Source: Gnetum montanum (Eukaryota; Streptophyta; Gnetopsida; Gnetales; Gnetaceae). From it: DNA of 64,000 nucleotides. The notes beneath the pieces were generated by a model. It saw only the letters and a list, made by a program, of their open reading frames with translations. It was not told where the DNA came from and ran no database searches. The first letter of the stretch is position 1; each line of letters starts with the position of its first letter. Location: contig MNCI01014495.1 in NCBI GenBank assembly GCA_015680685.1, positions 1,059,802-1,123,801 on the forward strand, written 5' to 3'. Both the position numbers and the translations under genes were made by a program. Shown piece by piece: positions 35,094 to 48,200 of this stretch.

Positions 35094-35406
35094 ACAAGTT
35101 TCGTACGATAAAAGCAAGCAAGAAGCACGTAGCGGCCGCACAAAATTTGGGGTCAAAATTTCAAAAATTCGTTGTTTTCTCGATCCAAATTCCGAATCTG
35201 GTGTCTTGCGCTCTGCAAAATCCGTTGGCCTCCTCGTATCTGCATTTTGCAACGCCGTTTCCGGCTCTGCCATCCGCGTTGCCAGTATTTACGCGTGTGC
35301 ATCGCGGATTTCTTCCTCTGCAACTTTTCTCGCCTTTGCATTCCTTTTCATTTTGGATGTTTATCTGCGTGACGTTTTGCAGTTTGCGTCAATTGGAGCC
35401 GCAGAA

Positions 35407-38400
35407 ATGCTGCAAGCGTTCAACAACAGCAATGCTGCGAGGCCGTTTCAGGTCCTCGACCAGGGACAGGGCTTTCAGCTTGTGACAGCTCTCGACCCAA
35501 TTCAGCATCGGCAGCAGCATCTTCATGATCGCATGCATTTTTCTCCCAATGCTGAGCCGAATCAGGAGCGGAATCGTCAGCTTTCGGTAGCCGGCGACGG
35601 TACTTGCATTTTAACCGTTTATGTGGTTTTCCTTCGTTTTATACGGTTGCTTTCTTTTCATTCTGGAGGAATGGAATTGTGGAATACATTCTTTGCGAAA
35701 TTGTCTCTGTTTTGTCTTTTGCTTTTAGTTTTTAACTAAGCCTGCACAATGGCTCGAACGGTGAATTTGTGCATAGGTTTTTTGATTTAGTTACTTGTAA
35801 ATATCCGTTCTGCTAGTAGAATGCGGTATGCGATAGTTTGGACGTGAATTTTAGAATTTCGTTACATAAATGGCTCTAAATGCGATTTCCATGACGTGTT
35901 TCGTTGATATGTGCCGTTTTAAAAAAAGGATGCATTACATGACATTTTAGCCATGAATTTCATTATTTTGTCGTGGCTGCTTTCCGTTTACACTGGATAC
36001 AAGTTCTGTACATTGTTTTTCAGGTTGTCATAGATATCATATTCAGGACAATTAATTGTTTCTTTAGATTTTAATTGGTTGATGATTCTAAATTTTGTCC
36101 TTTATTTTTACTCTGGATAAACGTGAAGAAAAAGTACTTTCGAAATTTTTAGTTGTGCTGAATAATTTACCGATATGCTCCAAATTTAATACGACTGTAA
36201 CAATCATCTTTTTATTTGTTGCAAAATCAAAAAAGCGATTGATTTATCTCGAGGTTTTGATTTTTCAGCGAGGCCTCCCTGGTGATCGAGACTATTAACT
36301 TACTAATATCTGCGTATTTAAACTCTGCATGCTGTTTGTATATTATACAAACTTGGCATTTGTGTCTTTGCTACAGCAAAAGATGATGCGCTATTATCAC
36401 TTGCACACCAAGAGTACAAAGCTGGAAATTTCAACAGAGCATTGGAACATTGCAATGCTGTATATGACAAGAACCCACGGCGGACTGATAATCTTCTTCT
36501 CTTAGGTGCTGTTTATTATCAGGTATAGTTTGTAATTAAAGATGCTCTGTGTTAAAACATCAACCAGTATCTGCATTCAAAGATGTTATCTTCTGATTGT
36601 GTTGCCAACGTAGTTTTAATTTTGTTTCTGTTTGTAAATTATCCTTCCTGCAGTTGCGTGACTTTGACACGTGTATTAAGAAGAACAAGGAAGCTTTAGA
36701 GATTGACCCGAATTTTTCTGAATGCTTTGGTAACATGGCCAATGCATGCAAGGTTAGGACTGAATTAATTTTATTAATTTATCTACACGACAGTCCGGTA
36801 ATCGTTTTATTTTTCTATGTCATACAAAATGTTTATGTTGAGCTCTTAGTGATGTGCATATCGGCATCAACGATTTCTTTTGAGCTTTCAGGAGAAAGGG
36901 AACATTGATATGGCAATACGTCTCTACTCCCATGCTATTAGAGTAAGTTAATCTGTTTTTAGTATTAGAAAGTTCATTAAATTCATTGCCTGTCCTTTAA
37001 ATTTTTTAACGATTTGAAATTGTGGTGATGTTTAGACAATCATAATCCTGTTAATATTATGGAGTGCCACAACAAGTTTTCATAGTTTAATTATACATAA
37101 AACTTATAGGCCCTATAGATAAGTCAGCGTTAATAAACATATCGTCTGTAACTGTAGCTATATATGGATTGATAGATTAGCCCTCTGTTTTGTTGTCATT
37201 TATCTTTTTGCCTTGTCTCTGGTTGTTGTTGCCTATAATCTCATGCACTCTCAGACTTATGTTTGAACACTCTATCTGGAAATTGCTCTACAAAGTCTGC
37301 TTCAGCTCTACAACACAAATGGCTTACCATGTTTTTTTACCTTAGTTTGTCCGGCTAGCTCAGATTAAATTTGCCACATTTTTTTTTAAAATTTTGCTTT
37401 GTTTTATGTTACTGGATGTATAGAGAGAGGGGCTGTAATAACACTTGTTGTAGATAGTGATTTTCTGTGTTACGTGAAGAAGTTTTTAGTGCTTCTAGTT
37501 ATTTTAACTAAGCATACGTTTTTGATTTATTTTGTCCTGTGTTTTGGTATGTTGGCAGTTGAAGCCTGGCTTTTCTGAAGCATGGTCAAATCTTGCTGGT
37601 GCATATATGCGGAAGGGATTTTTGAATGAAGCAGCAGATTGTTGTCGTCGAGCATTGCGGCTTAATCCTCTGCTGGTGAGTTTTTTCTCCAGAAATATAG
37701 GATTTTACAGTTTTCATATGCTACTATAGTCATGTTTATATGCCACCATAGTCATGCTTTATCCAAGTGATAAGTTAAGTAGGATATTTTAGATGTTGAT
37801 CAGAAAAAAGTTTTCTAATGCAGGTTGATGCTCACAGTAACCTTGGAAATCTCTATAAAGTACAAGGACAAACTGAATCAGTAAGTTTTTAATGGTTTAT
37901 TATGGATTGTACTATTGAAATACATTTGAAATTAATTGTTTATTAATGATGTCACAAACCAATGTTAGATCATTTGGCAGATAGATTGAACATTTTAAGT
38001 ATAGAATTTTGACAGAAAATTTTGTTAGAATTTTGCGTTTCCTAATTTAATCAAATACGAAATTACAATTTTATACAGGCATATTATTGCTACATGGAAG
38101 CATTACGAATACAGCCAAAATTTGCAATTGCATGGTCCAACTTGGCTGGTCTGTTTATGGAAGCTAGGGATTTTCAGAAAGCTCTTATGTATTACAAGGT
38201 TGCCTTGCATTTCTTTTTATACTTTCTTTTTTTTGCAAATAAAATTGACTGTGTACATATATACTGATCCATAATGGTAATTGATTTTATTCTTCCTCAG
38301 GAAGCAATCAAGTTGAAGCCCAACTTTGCTGACGCTCATTTGAATCAAGGCAATGCATTTAAGGTAGAAATTTTCTCCTCTTTTAACTGTCAAGACAATT

Positions 38401-41400
38401 CACAGATTCTTTTTTGACTGACTTAGGATGCTGTTTAACAGGCATTGGGAAGATTTCAGGATGCAATTTTGTGTTATAAAAATACCATTCAGTGGCGGCC
38501 AGACTCTTCAGTTGCTTATGGTATAAATTATAAAAGTTCTTGCCATTATTTTCAAATACTGTAGTATACACTTTATTGTCTGATAAATTGGCCATTTGTA
38601 GGTAATCTGATTAGAGGTCTTAGAATACTTGTTCTCTTCTAAATGGTTACTTGTCAGAGCCAATGTTATTTGAGATACCTGGGCTGGCTAGAAATGAATG
38701 TTTAGGTGACAAGGGATTGCAATTTATTGCTATGGTTTTTGCAGGGAACTTGGCCAGTGTTTATTATGAACAGGGCCAATTGGATTTGGCAATAGGACAC
38801 TTCAAACAAGCCATTGCCTTGGATTCAACAAATTTTGAGGCATTCCATAACCTGGTTGTTATCATAAATTGAACATATTTCTTGAACTTGACATCTGATT
38901 CCATTGTGCATTTTTGCAATGTTGTTTCTTGTTTAATATGTTTTTGAAATGTGGTTTCATTGCGGCTACATGTTTCATTGATGTAACAATTTTGGGAAAT
39001 GTAGGCTAACTGTTTAAAGGACTCGGGAAGGGTTACTGAAGCAATTCAATGGTACCAGGTAGGAGAAGCGTAACTTTTGAAGGAAACATTTCTTATAGGC
39101 ATGGATTGCTGCTAAATTTAATAATTTTAACCAATAATACAACTTTTTTGCTGCTCAAATTGGCAGTCATGTCTTAAGCATCAGCCAAATCATCCTCAGG
39201 CTCTTACAAACGTAGGAAACATTTACATGGAATGGTAAGACATATTTTTCATTCTACGCTTTTAAATACTTTTTTCTTTTCTCGTAAATTTATTTAAGAA
39301 TTACTGACGGACCCATTTACATAGAGCATTAACCCTTTTGGCCTATGTTGGACTTGTAATGAAAATATGAAGAAAGATTCTAGCTGATATGTAAAGAATC
39401 TTGACTCACATCCTTTCCGTAAATCCTATTATGCAAAAAAATTGTTTTATGAATTTGAATGCAAATATCATGATTTGCTTTCTAATAAAATGCAAGATTA
39501 AATGAAATGATCTGATCGGCACGTTTCTTTTTACGCAATTTGTACCTTAGAGACTTTAATCAGTTTATTTTGCATTTTTTCAGGAATGTAAGTAATGCTG
39601 CTGCAGCCTGCTATAAAGCAGCAATTTCTGTGACAACAGGGTTGTCTGCTCCTTATAACAATTTGGCAGCAATTTATAAGCAACAGGTAGGTTGTCTACT
39701 AACATGGTGTCTACTAACATGGTGCTTGGTATGATGGAGATAAAACAGGAGAATGCACATTTGCATATGAATGAAAAAAATATTGAAGCTCTTCTTGGTT
39801 CTCATTCATAGAAAACACATCAAACTTTTCAGGGTCATCACTTGGAAGCAATTGCCTGCTATAACGAAGTTCTTCGCATTGATCCACTGGCAGCAGATGT
39901 CTTTGTTAATAGAGGAAATACATTTAAAGATTCGGGTCGTGTTAATGAAGCAATACAAGATTATATTCGTGCAGTGTCACTCAGGCCCACAATGGCTGAA
40001 GGACATGCAAACCTTGCATCAGCGTATAAAGATAGGTATTTTAATGAAACGTGTGCAACTTTGTGAGTTCTTACTTTGCACAAAGATATTTATTGACATG
40101 TTGATCTCTCTGCTCATCCAGTGGACTGGCAGAGCCTGCTATCAAGTATTACAAACAGGCTCTTATATTAAGAAATGAGTTTCCTGAAGCAACTTGTAAC
40201 CTTTTGCATACCCTTCAGGTATTATAATTATTTTTTAACAACTGCTCGATGTATTTCTGAAATTGTTGTATACAGGATATTTTAATGCTGTCCCTATATT
40301 TTGTATATTTAAATCAACAGGAGATAGTAGTATTTTTTGATTGAGCCATTATGTATGTTTCAGTCAATGAGATATAGCTTGTGGATAAGGCATGTCACTT
40401 GTATTACATAGTTTACAAGTTTAATTCTAAGTGTTGTACTAAGATATCAATTACATGGTAAAATAGTTCAGTTTCAGTTTCAGTTACTATAAAATACTAC
40501 AAAATTGTTTTAGTGTTACACTCCTGAACCTGTAATACCCGATCAATATTTACTTCGTGGCTTGTGATTTGTAGAGTATCTGTGATTGGGAGGATAGGAG
40601 TGCTAAATTTCTAGAAGTTGAAGCAATAGTACGTCATCAAATAAAGGTATACTTATTATTTATAGAATTGTGATTAAATTCTTACTGGATGGTATTCCTA
40701 AGTATGAGAGTGCTTGTGTTTTTATATGTTCCATAGATGTCAATGCTTCCTAGTGTGCAACCATTTCATGCAATTGCATACCCCTTTGACTCGCTGTTAG
40801 CTTTGGAAATCAGGTATACGAAAAATATTCAATTTTACTAGATGGTATTCCATGATATTCCTGTTTTCTAATGTTAAGTAAATATTGTTTCTATGAAGTC
40901 GAAAATATGCGGAACATTCTTCTCTTGTTGCATCACGCTTTGGGCAGCTGTGCTTCACACATCCTGCAGCTGTACCTGTGAAAAGTCAAGGAGGAAGCGG
41001 CAGGCTAAGAGTGGGGTATGGCTATTTCTTCATTCTTTGTTTCAACAACAAGCATTGCTACTTGTCGTTACCAGTCTGATAATGCTTTGCATCATGTTGT
41101 TTTCAGGTACATGAGCAGTGATTTTAACAATCACCCTCTTTCACATCTAATGGGATCTGTCTTTGGTATGCATAATCGAGATCATGTTGAGGTATTTTAA
41201 CCGTTTTTAAATCTACATAGCGGTGATCTCTACACTGGCTGTTGTATGTGCTCACATTTGTATAACGTCGTTATTTTCTTAATTTGCTCAGGTATTTTGT
41301 TTTTCTTTAAGTCCAAGCGATTGGACCGAATGGCGACAACGCATAGAATCAGAGGTTGAGCACTTCCTTGACGTTAGCAAACTTTCATCTGATGTCATTG

Positions 41401-43452
41401 CACGGATGATCTCCGAAGCTTGTATACAAGTCTTAATTAACTTGAATGGCTATACCAAGGCAAGATTTAGTATCTTTAAATAACTATTTTTTATTTATTG
41501 ATTCAAATTACATGCGACTTTGACGTAGAATTTTTATTTACTTCTGAAAGTCTATGCTTTTTAAAACGTTTTGTCCTATCAATTTGCAGGGTGCTCGTAA
41601 TGAAATATTTGCAATGAAACCAGCTCCCATTCAAGTTTCATACATGGGTTTCCCTGGCACCACAGGTGCAAACTACATTGATTATCTTATAACAGATGAG
41701 GTAACGGAAACAGTGTTTATTTGTATCTTAACCAACTAGTGTTTATTTGTATCTTAACCAACTAGTGTTTATTTGATTATCTTATAACAGATGAGGTAAC
41801 GGAAACAGTGTTTATTTTGTTACAGATGTTTTAATTCAGTATATTTTCTTTGGTGCAGTTTGTTTCTCCTTCAAGGTTTTCACATATATATTCCGAGAAA
41901 CTTGTGCACATGCCTCATTGCTATTTTGTGAATGATTACAAGCAGGTAATTTCCTTGATCTAAATTTATGCATAGCGTGTGACGTAATCAAGTGGATTCA
42001 TGTTACAATTTTGGCATGTTACTGCAGAAGAATCTAGATGTATTAAACCCTGCTTGCCTACCAAAGCGATCAGATTATGGACTTCCTGAAGATAAATTTT
42101 TGCTTGCGTGCTTCAATCAAATGTACAAGATAGATCCAACTACTTTTACCGCATGGTATGTTACACAGCTTATTGTTTTCCGTCTTCTCTATGTTGAACC
42201 ATCCCGACCTTTTACAATGTTTATGGAGCTTTGTAGCTTATTAGCTCTTATCCGGTTGCGATAGCGTTGGCAGTACTGGCAGATGATGAATTGAATTGAT
42301 AGGTGTCTGCGTACTTTTTTTCACCCACAGCGACAGTCCTGAATATTTTCTCCAAATGCAGGTGTAATATACTGAAGCGCGTTCCAAATAGTGTACTATG
42401 GCTGTTAAAGTTTCCTGCAGCTGGAGAACCTAGATTACGGTCCTGTGAGTGATCTTACTGTACCTGTTCTTAGAAATTTTAATACCCCATGAAACCCTGC
42501 TTTTTTTAGCAAAATAAAAAATTGATTTGCATCTCCTGTTCCAGGTGCTGCTAAACAGGGTGTTAGACAAGAGCAAATTATTTTCACAGACGTTGCAGCG
42601 AAGGGGGAACACATACGACGCTCATCCTTGGCAGACTTGTGTGTTGATACGTGAGTAGCCATTGCCTGCACATGTCATATTTGATCATCATTGAGGATTT
42701 GTTCACATTGTGGGATAAATTAGATTCTCGCTGATGTTAACTTGAACTTTCCCGTATTGAAAACAGGCCATTATGCAATGGGCATACCACAGGTACTGAT
42801 GTGCTCTGGGCTGGTGTACCTATAATAACCCTTCCACTTGAAAAAATGGCAACGAGAGTTGCTGGCTCTCTATGTTATGCTACTGGATATGGGGATGAGA
42901 TGGTTGTCAACAGGTACTTTTTGTTTCTTTTACTTGTTGCAATTTAGATTATTATTTGCTGGGTCTTCCCTTCTTTCCCTTTTATTTTGTTTTGACATGT
43001 GACTATACCATGTGTTCACAGCATGCAACAGTACGAGGAAAGAGTTGTCGGCCTTGCTCAAAATCCTTCTGCATGTCAAAGTCTGGCTGCAAAAATAAAA
43101 GCAGCACGTTTGACATGCCCCTTATTCGACACAATTCGCTGGGTAAGACCGTCCATTTCTGATGTATTGTTTGAGTGACGATTTGTTTGCAACGGCCTCT
43201 TAATATTGAAAATTCTTACAGGTTCGAAATGTTGAGCGAGCATATTTTAAGATGTGGAATCTTTACTGCTCCAAGAAACATCCTCAAGCCTTCAAAGTGA
43301 TTGAAGATGACTTGGAATTTCCGTACGATCGGTAAATTGTATGTGACGTTTCCGGTTTTATGATTCTTTTTGTCCCCTTTCGTTTTTCCGGGTTGTAAGT
43401 AAACTTATGTTCTTTTTATTCCAGGTTCAGAGGGCTGACAATTTCTGATTAA
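35407..43452 (+). CDS. SEC: SECRET AGENT: UDP-GlcNAc-dependent protein O-GlcNAc transferase
   Basis: SEC transfers GlcNAc from UDP-GlcNAc to Ser/Thr of cytosolic and nuclear proteins and acts with the O-fucosyltransferase SPINDLY in growth signalling. I assembled 29 exons: 35407-35599, 36377-36522, 36654-36752, 36892-36942, 37559-37675, 37824-37880, 38079-38198, 38301-38363, 38442-38520, 38745-38854, 39005-39058, 39167-39234, 39584-39686, 39833-40035, 40122-40218, 40575-40646, 40737-40813, 40899-41015, 41107-41191, 41292-41459, 41590-41700, 41859-41945, 42028-42155, 42362-42444, 42545-42650, 42767-42913, 43022-43142, 43222-43331, 43425-43452. They total 3,000 nt in frame (999 aa). Residues 65-520 are TPR repeats. 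The catalytic region holds [32 protein letters not shown] and [14 protein letters not shown]; the NHP His and YKID Lys match human OGT active-site residues. All introns are GT-AG except one GC-AG. An in-frame upstream ATG exists at 35,089, but only the later start gives a SEC-like N-terminus. Confidence 0.93.
41460..41589 (+). other. SEC: GC-AG intron in SEC
   Basis: Exon 20 ends ...TACCAAG and the intron begins GCAAGA; the next exon starts GGTGCTCGT after TTTGCAG. Only this boundary keeps the conserved NGYTK-GARNEIF sequence, and no GT donor is available nearby. The donor AAG|GCAAGA fits the known minor GC-AG class spliced by the major spliceosome. Confidence 0.85.
41680..41817 (+). repeat. 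SEC: Duplicated exon 21/intron 21 junction with inner 26-bp tandem repeat
   Basis: A 43-bp stretch spanning the last 21 nt of exon 21 and the first 22 nt of its intron (41,680-41,722) recurs identically at 41,775-41,817 inside the intron, including the GTAACG donor. Between them a 26-bp unit starting GTGTTTATTTG is tandemly doubled (41,713-41,738; 41,739-41,764). Use of the second donor would include an in-frame TAG. Confidence 0.9.
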
Positions 43453-44016
43453 AACAAGCGATGGAGTGGCTATTCCGAGAGTTACAGAGAAGAATACCGT
43501 ATTAACACTATGTACATCAGAGGGTTTTTATAATTATTTAAAAAATTTAGCGACTATTCTTCGTAAATCTTATCTAGTTTTGTCCTTCAAGTGAGACACG
43601 TCCCATTTCAACTGCGGCAGTGTTGATGGAGGAAAAAGAGTTTAATTTGGTATTTGCTCAAATGTAAGTATTTTTGACACGGTTTTCAAAATTAGTACCA
43701 GTTCCTACTATGGGAACACAACGAATACATTGTTGATCGTAATCAGTTTTATCTATATTTTAAACAGTTTTTGTTTTTCCAAGGTCTGTACCTATTTTCC
43801 CAAGCCTACTTTACCATCTCAAGGCGTTAATTTCCGTTATGATCCTTTTATTGTATCATCCGAAGGCCTTGCTCCACTACGTTAAAGATAATTTTTAGAA
43901 CGGCTCATGCATTTTGCTTTTCTTGATCAAATATTTTGTCGGGGTTTGATCGTGAAACATAATTAACATTATCAAAAGACATTTCAACGATGTTTGTCCT
44001 TTGCATTGATGTGCAC

Positions 44017-44078
44017 AAGGGTTTGTGGCTCGAAATGCCACAATCCACAATAGTGTTGAAACACAACGACAAACCCTT
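44017..44078. repeat. Nested hairpin in the SEC-NAP1 intergenic region
   Basis: AAGGGTTTGT (44,017-44,026) pairs with ACAAACCCTT (44,069-44,078). Inside the loop, GTGGC and GCCAC form a second short stem. Possibly a decayed miniature inverted-repeat element or a 3'-end structure. Confidence 0.5.
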
Positions 44079-44430
44079 ATACCCATATATTTCCAGTGTA
44101 AACGGGTACTCTAGAATTGATAAGATTTCAACGATGGAGCATGGTATTTTGGAATTTGTTTCAAAACATGTCAACAGAGAACAATTTTAGGAGATTCAAC
44201 ATGGCTGTGGATCAAATAGTTGCAATACTAACAAACTTCCTCGGTAGTCCATTAATTTTACGGTATATTCATACATCTAAATGTTTTTTTATAGCAACCT
44301 AGTCTTTTATTATTCTAAATGCACCTGAGCTAGTAAAGATGTTTATATGCTGTTTCCCAAACAGGCTGCCAAGCAAATGACCTTTGATAAAGAGATCTGG
44401 GAAATTTTTTGCCCCAATTTATTTTTGGTA

Positions 44431-44588
44431 GAGGTAAGACTAACCTCTCAAACAATGTCAACTTTTAATACTTGTAAGCGGCAAATTCTTGCATCGAAGT
44501 AAATGACAGAGGTAAGGCTAACCTTGCATACAATGGCAAAACTTTTAATAATTCGTAGGCAGCAAATTATGGCATCAAAGTAAACCAA
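44431..44588 (+). repeat. Diverged two-copy tandem duplication (about 78 bp)
   Basis: Copies start at 44,431 (GAGGTAAGACTAACC) and 44,509 (GAGGTAAGGCTAACC) and continue through CTTTTAATA and GGCAAATT/AGCAAATT blocks with substitutions and small gaps. Confidence 0.75.
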
Positions 44589-45257
44589 GAAAACACAAAT
44601 TTTAACATTTAGACCATTTATTACAACTGATAATGAAAAAAATATGCAAGCTAGGGGTGGTACAACGATTCTATTTTATATTACATCTTGCTGCAGTGTT
44701 CAAAAATTACAAAAAAATAATCACAAACCAATTCTGCGCTTTTGATTCAATTGGTCCCCATGTTCATTCTTAACATTGTAATGAAAATAAATCAACGGCA
44801 GCTAACTTAAAGCATCCAAATCCAAAATCACTTTTGCACATTTCGCTACACATTAGTTTAACTAGAGAATTTGTCTGGAAGGGGAAATGGGCGTCTAGCA
44901 GGAACAAGTTCAAATATCTCAACTCTAATGCAACAAAATTGCATTGCTGGTATATCTCCGGAGCCATAATAGGCATCTTCGCCTATCAAAAGTCTGAAAA
45001 CGAGCTCATCAACTTTCTCGTTGAATTATGTACCTCCAAAATATTCAAAGTTCCATTTCTGTGATTTGAATCCTGACAATGCTTTTACCAAATCGTAAAT
45101 CCTTAACAGCAATCTATGTAGAAATTTCCGTTCCCCGGGAGCAGTAGTCAATGTAGATATTGCTCTCTTACGATAAACTTAGACCTTATGGAAATATGAT
45201 CTCTTTTGGGGAGCAGTTTAAATGACATACCGAATATTCATGCTCCTAATTGGCTAT

Positions 45258-48200
45258 TTATTTGTATGACACAGGCCCAGATCTAGACGAGGGTCTCCGC
45301 AGAGGGCTTGGTCCACGTCCATCCGACCTGGGACCATCTTTAAATGAAACTTTTCTCATGCTGCTGTAGTCAAGAGGCCCTGACATTCGAACAGCAGTTC
45401 CAGTAGTTCTAATGCCTGAAATGGTTTCCACGGGAGATTCTGGTTTCTGTGTAGCAATCTTGACGGAGCTTGATGAAGCAACATCAATTGATGAATCCAC
45501 AGGAACATCCCCATACGGATATGCACTCTTGGACGGTGCATGGGTTACAGCTATTCCTGTAGGGTATCTCCTTGAAGGACTAGATAGGAGCAACGTTGGA
45601 ACAGCATTTTCGTAGTACTGCTGGTACAGTGATCTCAAAATTGAGTACGGTATATATAACTCTAGCATGCTCCGTGGAAGGAACTCGGAAAGCTCACATA
45701 ACTGATCCATGAAGAGTAACTTTGCCAATAGATGTGACCTGTTTACAAAACACATGCGTTAGCGGAATGTTCAAGGTCTTTGAATGTCTTTCATCATGGC
45801 CAATGTCTAGGGCAATGTACCTGCTAGTGTCGCTGGATGACTGCAATATAATTGTGGAAGCAAATTTGACAAAGTTTTTCATAGCCGTTTTGATGTTCGA
45901 CTCAACTACTGCATAGCCATCGAAATTTTGCAGATCTGCTTCCACTTCCTTGCTGCTACCATTTGCCTTTTTCCGTGCAAGCATCTGCCTCTGAAGTTCC
46001 TTCTTTTCTGCTCTAACCATTTCACTTGCAGCAATGAAAGCATTTATGCACCTGCAAATTGCCCTGCCTTTAAGTTAACACGATTCTTAACGGTTGGATA
46101 ACCCATCATTTTAACGTACATTACTAAAATGTCTGGAGTGAGAAAATCAATCGAGCAATTGTGAATCAGGGTTACAAACCTTGCCAGGCAATGCACGTTA
46201 TTGTTGAATCCACCAATGCTGACATTAAAAGTAGTAGTACTCCATATGCTGGAGGTCATGAATGCTGCATACAAACAGGGTAACAATCCCCATGCATTGT
46301 CAACTATGCTGTTAACCTCCAGCAGGATAGAGCACATCATTTCAATTTGACAATCGGCAGTCACCCCAAGCATGCTTGTCACCATCTTCATGTCTCTGAT
46401 TTCCTCCCTTTCAGGAAGCGAATCTGGCATGTGTTTTGCAAAGTCTGCTAATAGGGAAAACAGCAAGGGTGTATCTGACTCGAGAACCTTTCCAGCTGCC
46501 TCAGCCAACAGAGAACTGAAGCACAGTGCTTGCCCAGCTTGAATTGACAGGTCGAGCAAAGCTTCTAGATCTTGAATTTGTCTCAAGTAATAATCTCTTT
46601 CAGTAAACTTGTGCATATGAGCAGAAAGAGTCTCAAAGTATCCTTTGTTTGAGCGCAATTTGACATCAATACTTTTAACAATGGCTGCTAACTGTTCACG
46701 TATCATCTTTTGAACTTTGTCAACACCGTAAGGTCCAAACAGCCTAGCAAAAGCCTTGAGCTCAGAAACATCTGTTACTGATTCTGCAAAGTATCCACCC
46801 ACTGGCCTAACACTCTTGAAGCATTTGTCGATTGGATTGAACAACATTCCAGCACCATTAACATCCTTGATAATATTTTCAATGTACCAGTCACAGACTA
46901 TTGAAACTGCGTTGCCGGCATTTTGTACAGGTTTGTCAAAATTTTGCAAGCCATGCACTGATCCAGAGAAGGCCTCAGTTATTAGCACTTCCCGGATACC
47001 TTGAGTTAAATCCATACTGACATGCTGCTCAACCAAATGAATTATATGCATATGCCGCAGAATCAACATCTCCAACACAGAGGGCCGCTGAAGATCCTTG
47101 TCAATTTTTAAAATGGTGACAAATTTCCTTCTGAAGTTGTTCAGGACACATTCTCTCAGGTACTGCAAAATGTTAGATATATTAGTTACAAGGGTAGTGT
47201 TTGCCAGACCACCCAAGGTTCTGAAGAGTGTCATATTAGCGTAAGAATAAACATACATGCGGCAAGAAAGAATAGATTCACTGCAGACCATGCAGAAGGG
47301 GTTTTGATACAAAACTTGTAAATAATTTTGCATTTTCGCTTTTCAACTAAGGTACTAGCTATAGCCCACCCGATCCCATTTCGTTGGGACAAGGTCATGA
47401 TGATGATGAACTAAGGTAGTAGATAATGTCACAGGCATCAAAATTTAGACAACCACAAACACTTGGATTGTTTCAGAACACAAAGAGGAAACTAAATATA
47501 CAGAACTATTTCATACCTCTCTCAAAACGAACACGTGGTTCATTATACATATTGGTTCCATTTCGTTTAAAACCGAGCAGAGACTTGTAAGCCTCTGCAC
47601 AGCAGCTTCCAGCCTGTCGTGACAAGAACAATTATATCGAATCAGAAAAATTGTAAATAGCCGTTCACATAAAACCGTTTGCTGCTGCATCTTACATCTT
47701 GACTGCATCCCGATTTGCAGGTTCGCTCTCATGTCCTGGAAAAGGGGAATCTGTCATATTCTTTATTGCTTTGCTGGATAGTATCGCAACCTTATTTGCA
47801 TTATTTATACGAATAGCAACTTGTTCCGGCAAAAGCTGTAAGGTCATGCAAAATATAGCTGTCATTTTCCCAAAAAGGATGAACTTTAAAAGGACTATGC
47901 CTCAAAATTGTTCGTATATGCTATACAACAAACCTTGTTTTCTAACGATCCAAAACCAGTTTCAGAGTCCAGGATATTTACTAGTCCTTCCAATCCACCC
48001 ATAATGGATTCTATAAGAGATTCCACGTACCCAACTGCATCACGGCCAATTTTCAACACCTACAATTTAATCCATGAATCCAGTATTGATTGTTATAATC
48101 CAGAACAATCTTATCACTGATTACATATTTATTATGCTGTTGCCTTTTTATTTGCTAACAGATAGCCTCATTTAAATGGGAAGCAGACCAAACTTTTTAT

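Larger units (their letters stand above)
43453..45257. other. Intergenic region between the SEC and NAP1 stop codons
   Basis: 1.8 kb shared by two convergent genes. It should contain both 3' untranslated regions and both poly(A) sites, which I cannot place from sequence. No coding frame is convincing. It holds a hairpin and a short tandem duplication listed separately. Confidence 0.6.

Noticed and set aside
35089-35406. Upstream ATG as the main SEC start
   Set aside because: It would add 106 residues with a hydrophobic segment unlike known cytosolic SEC proteins. Kept as a finding only.
45412-45615. Plus-strand open frame opposite the NAP1 last exon
   Set aside because: Antisense shadow of a real conserved coding exon.
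46756-47004. Plus-strand 82-codon frame
   Set aside because: Antisense to the 983-nt NAP1 exon, whose minus-strand frame matches NAP1 throughout.
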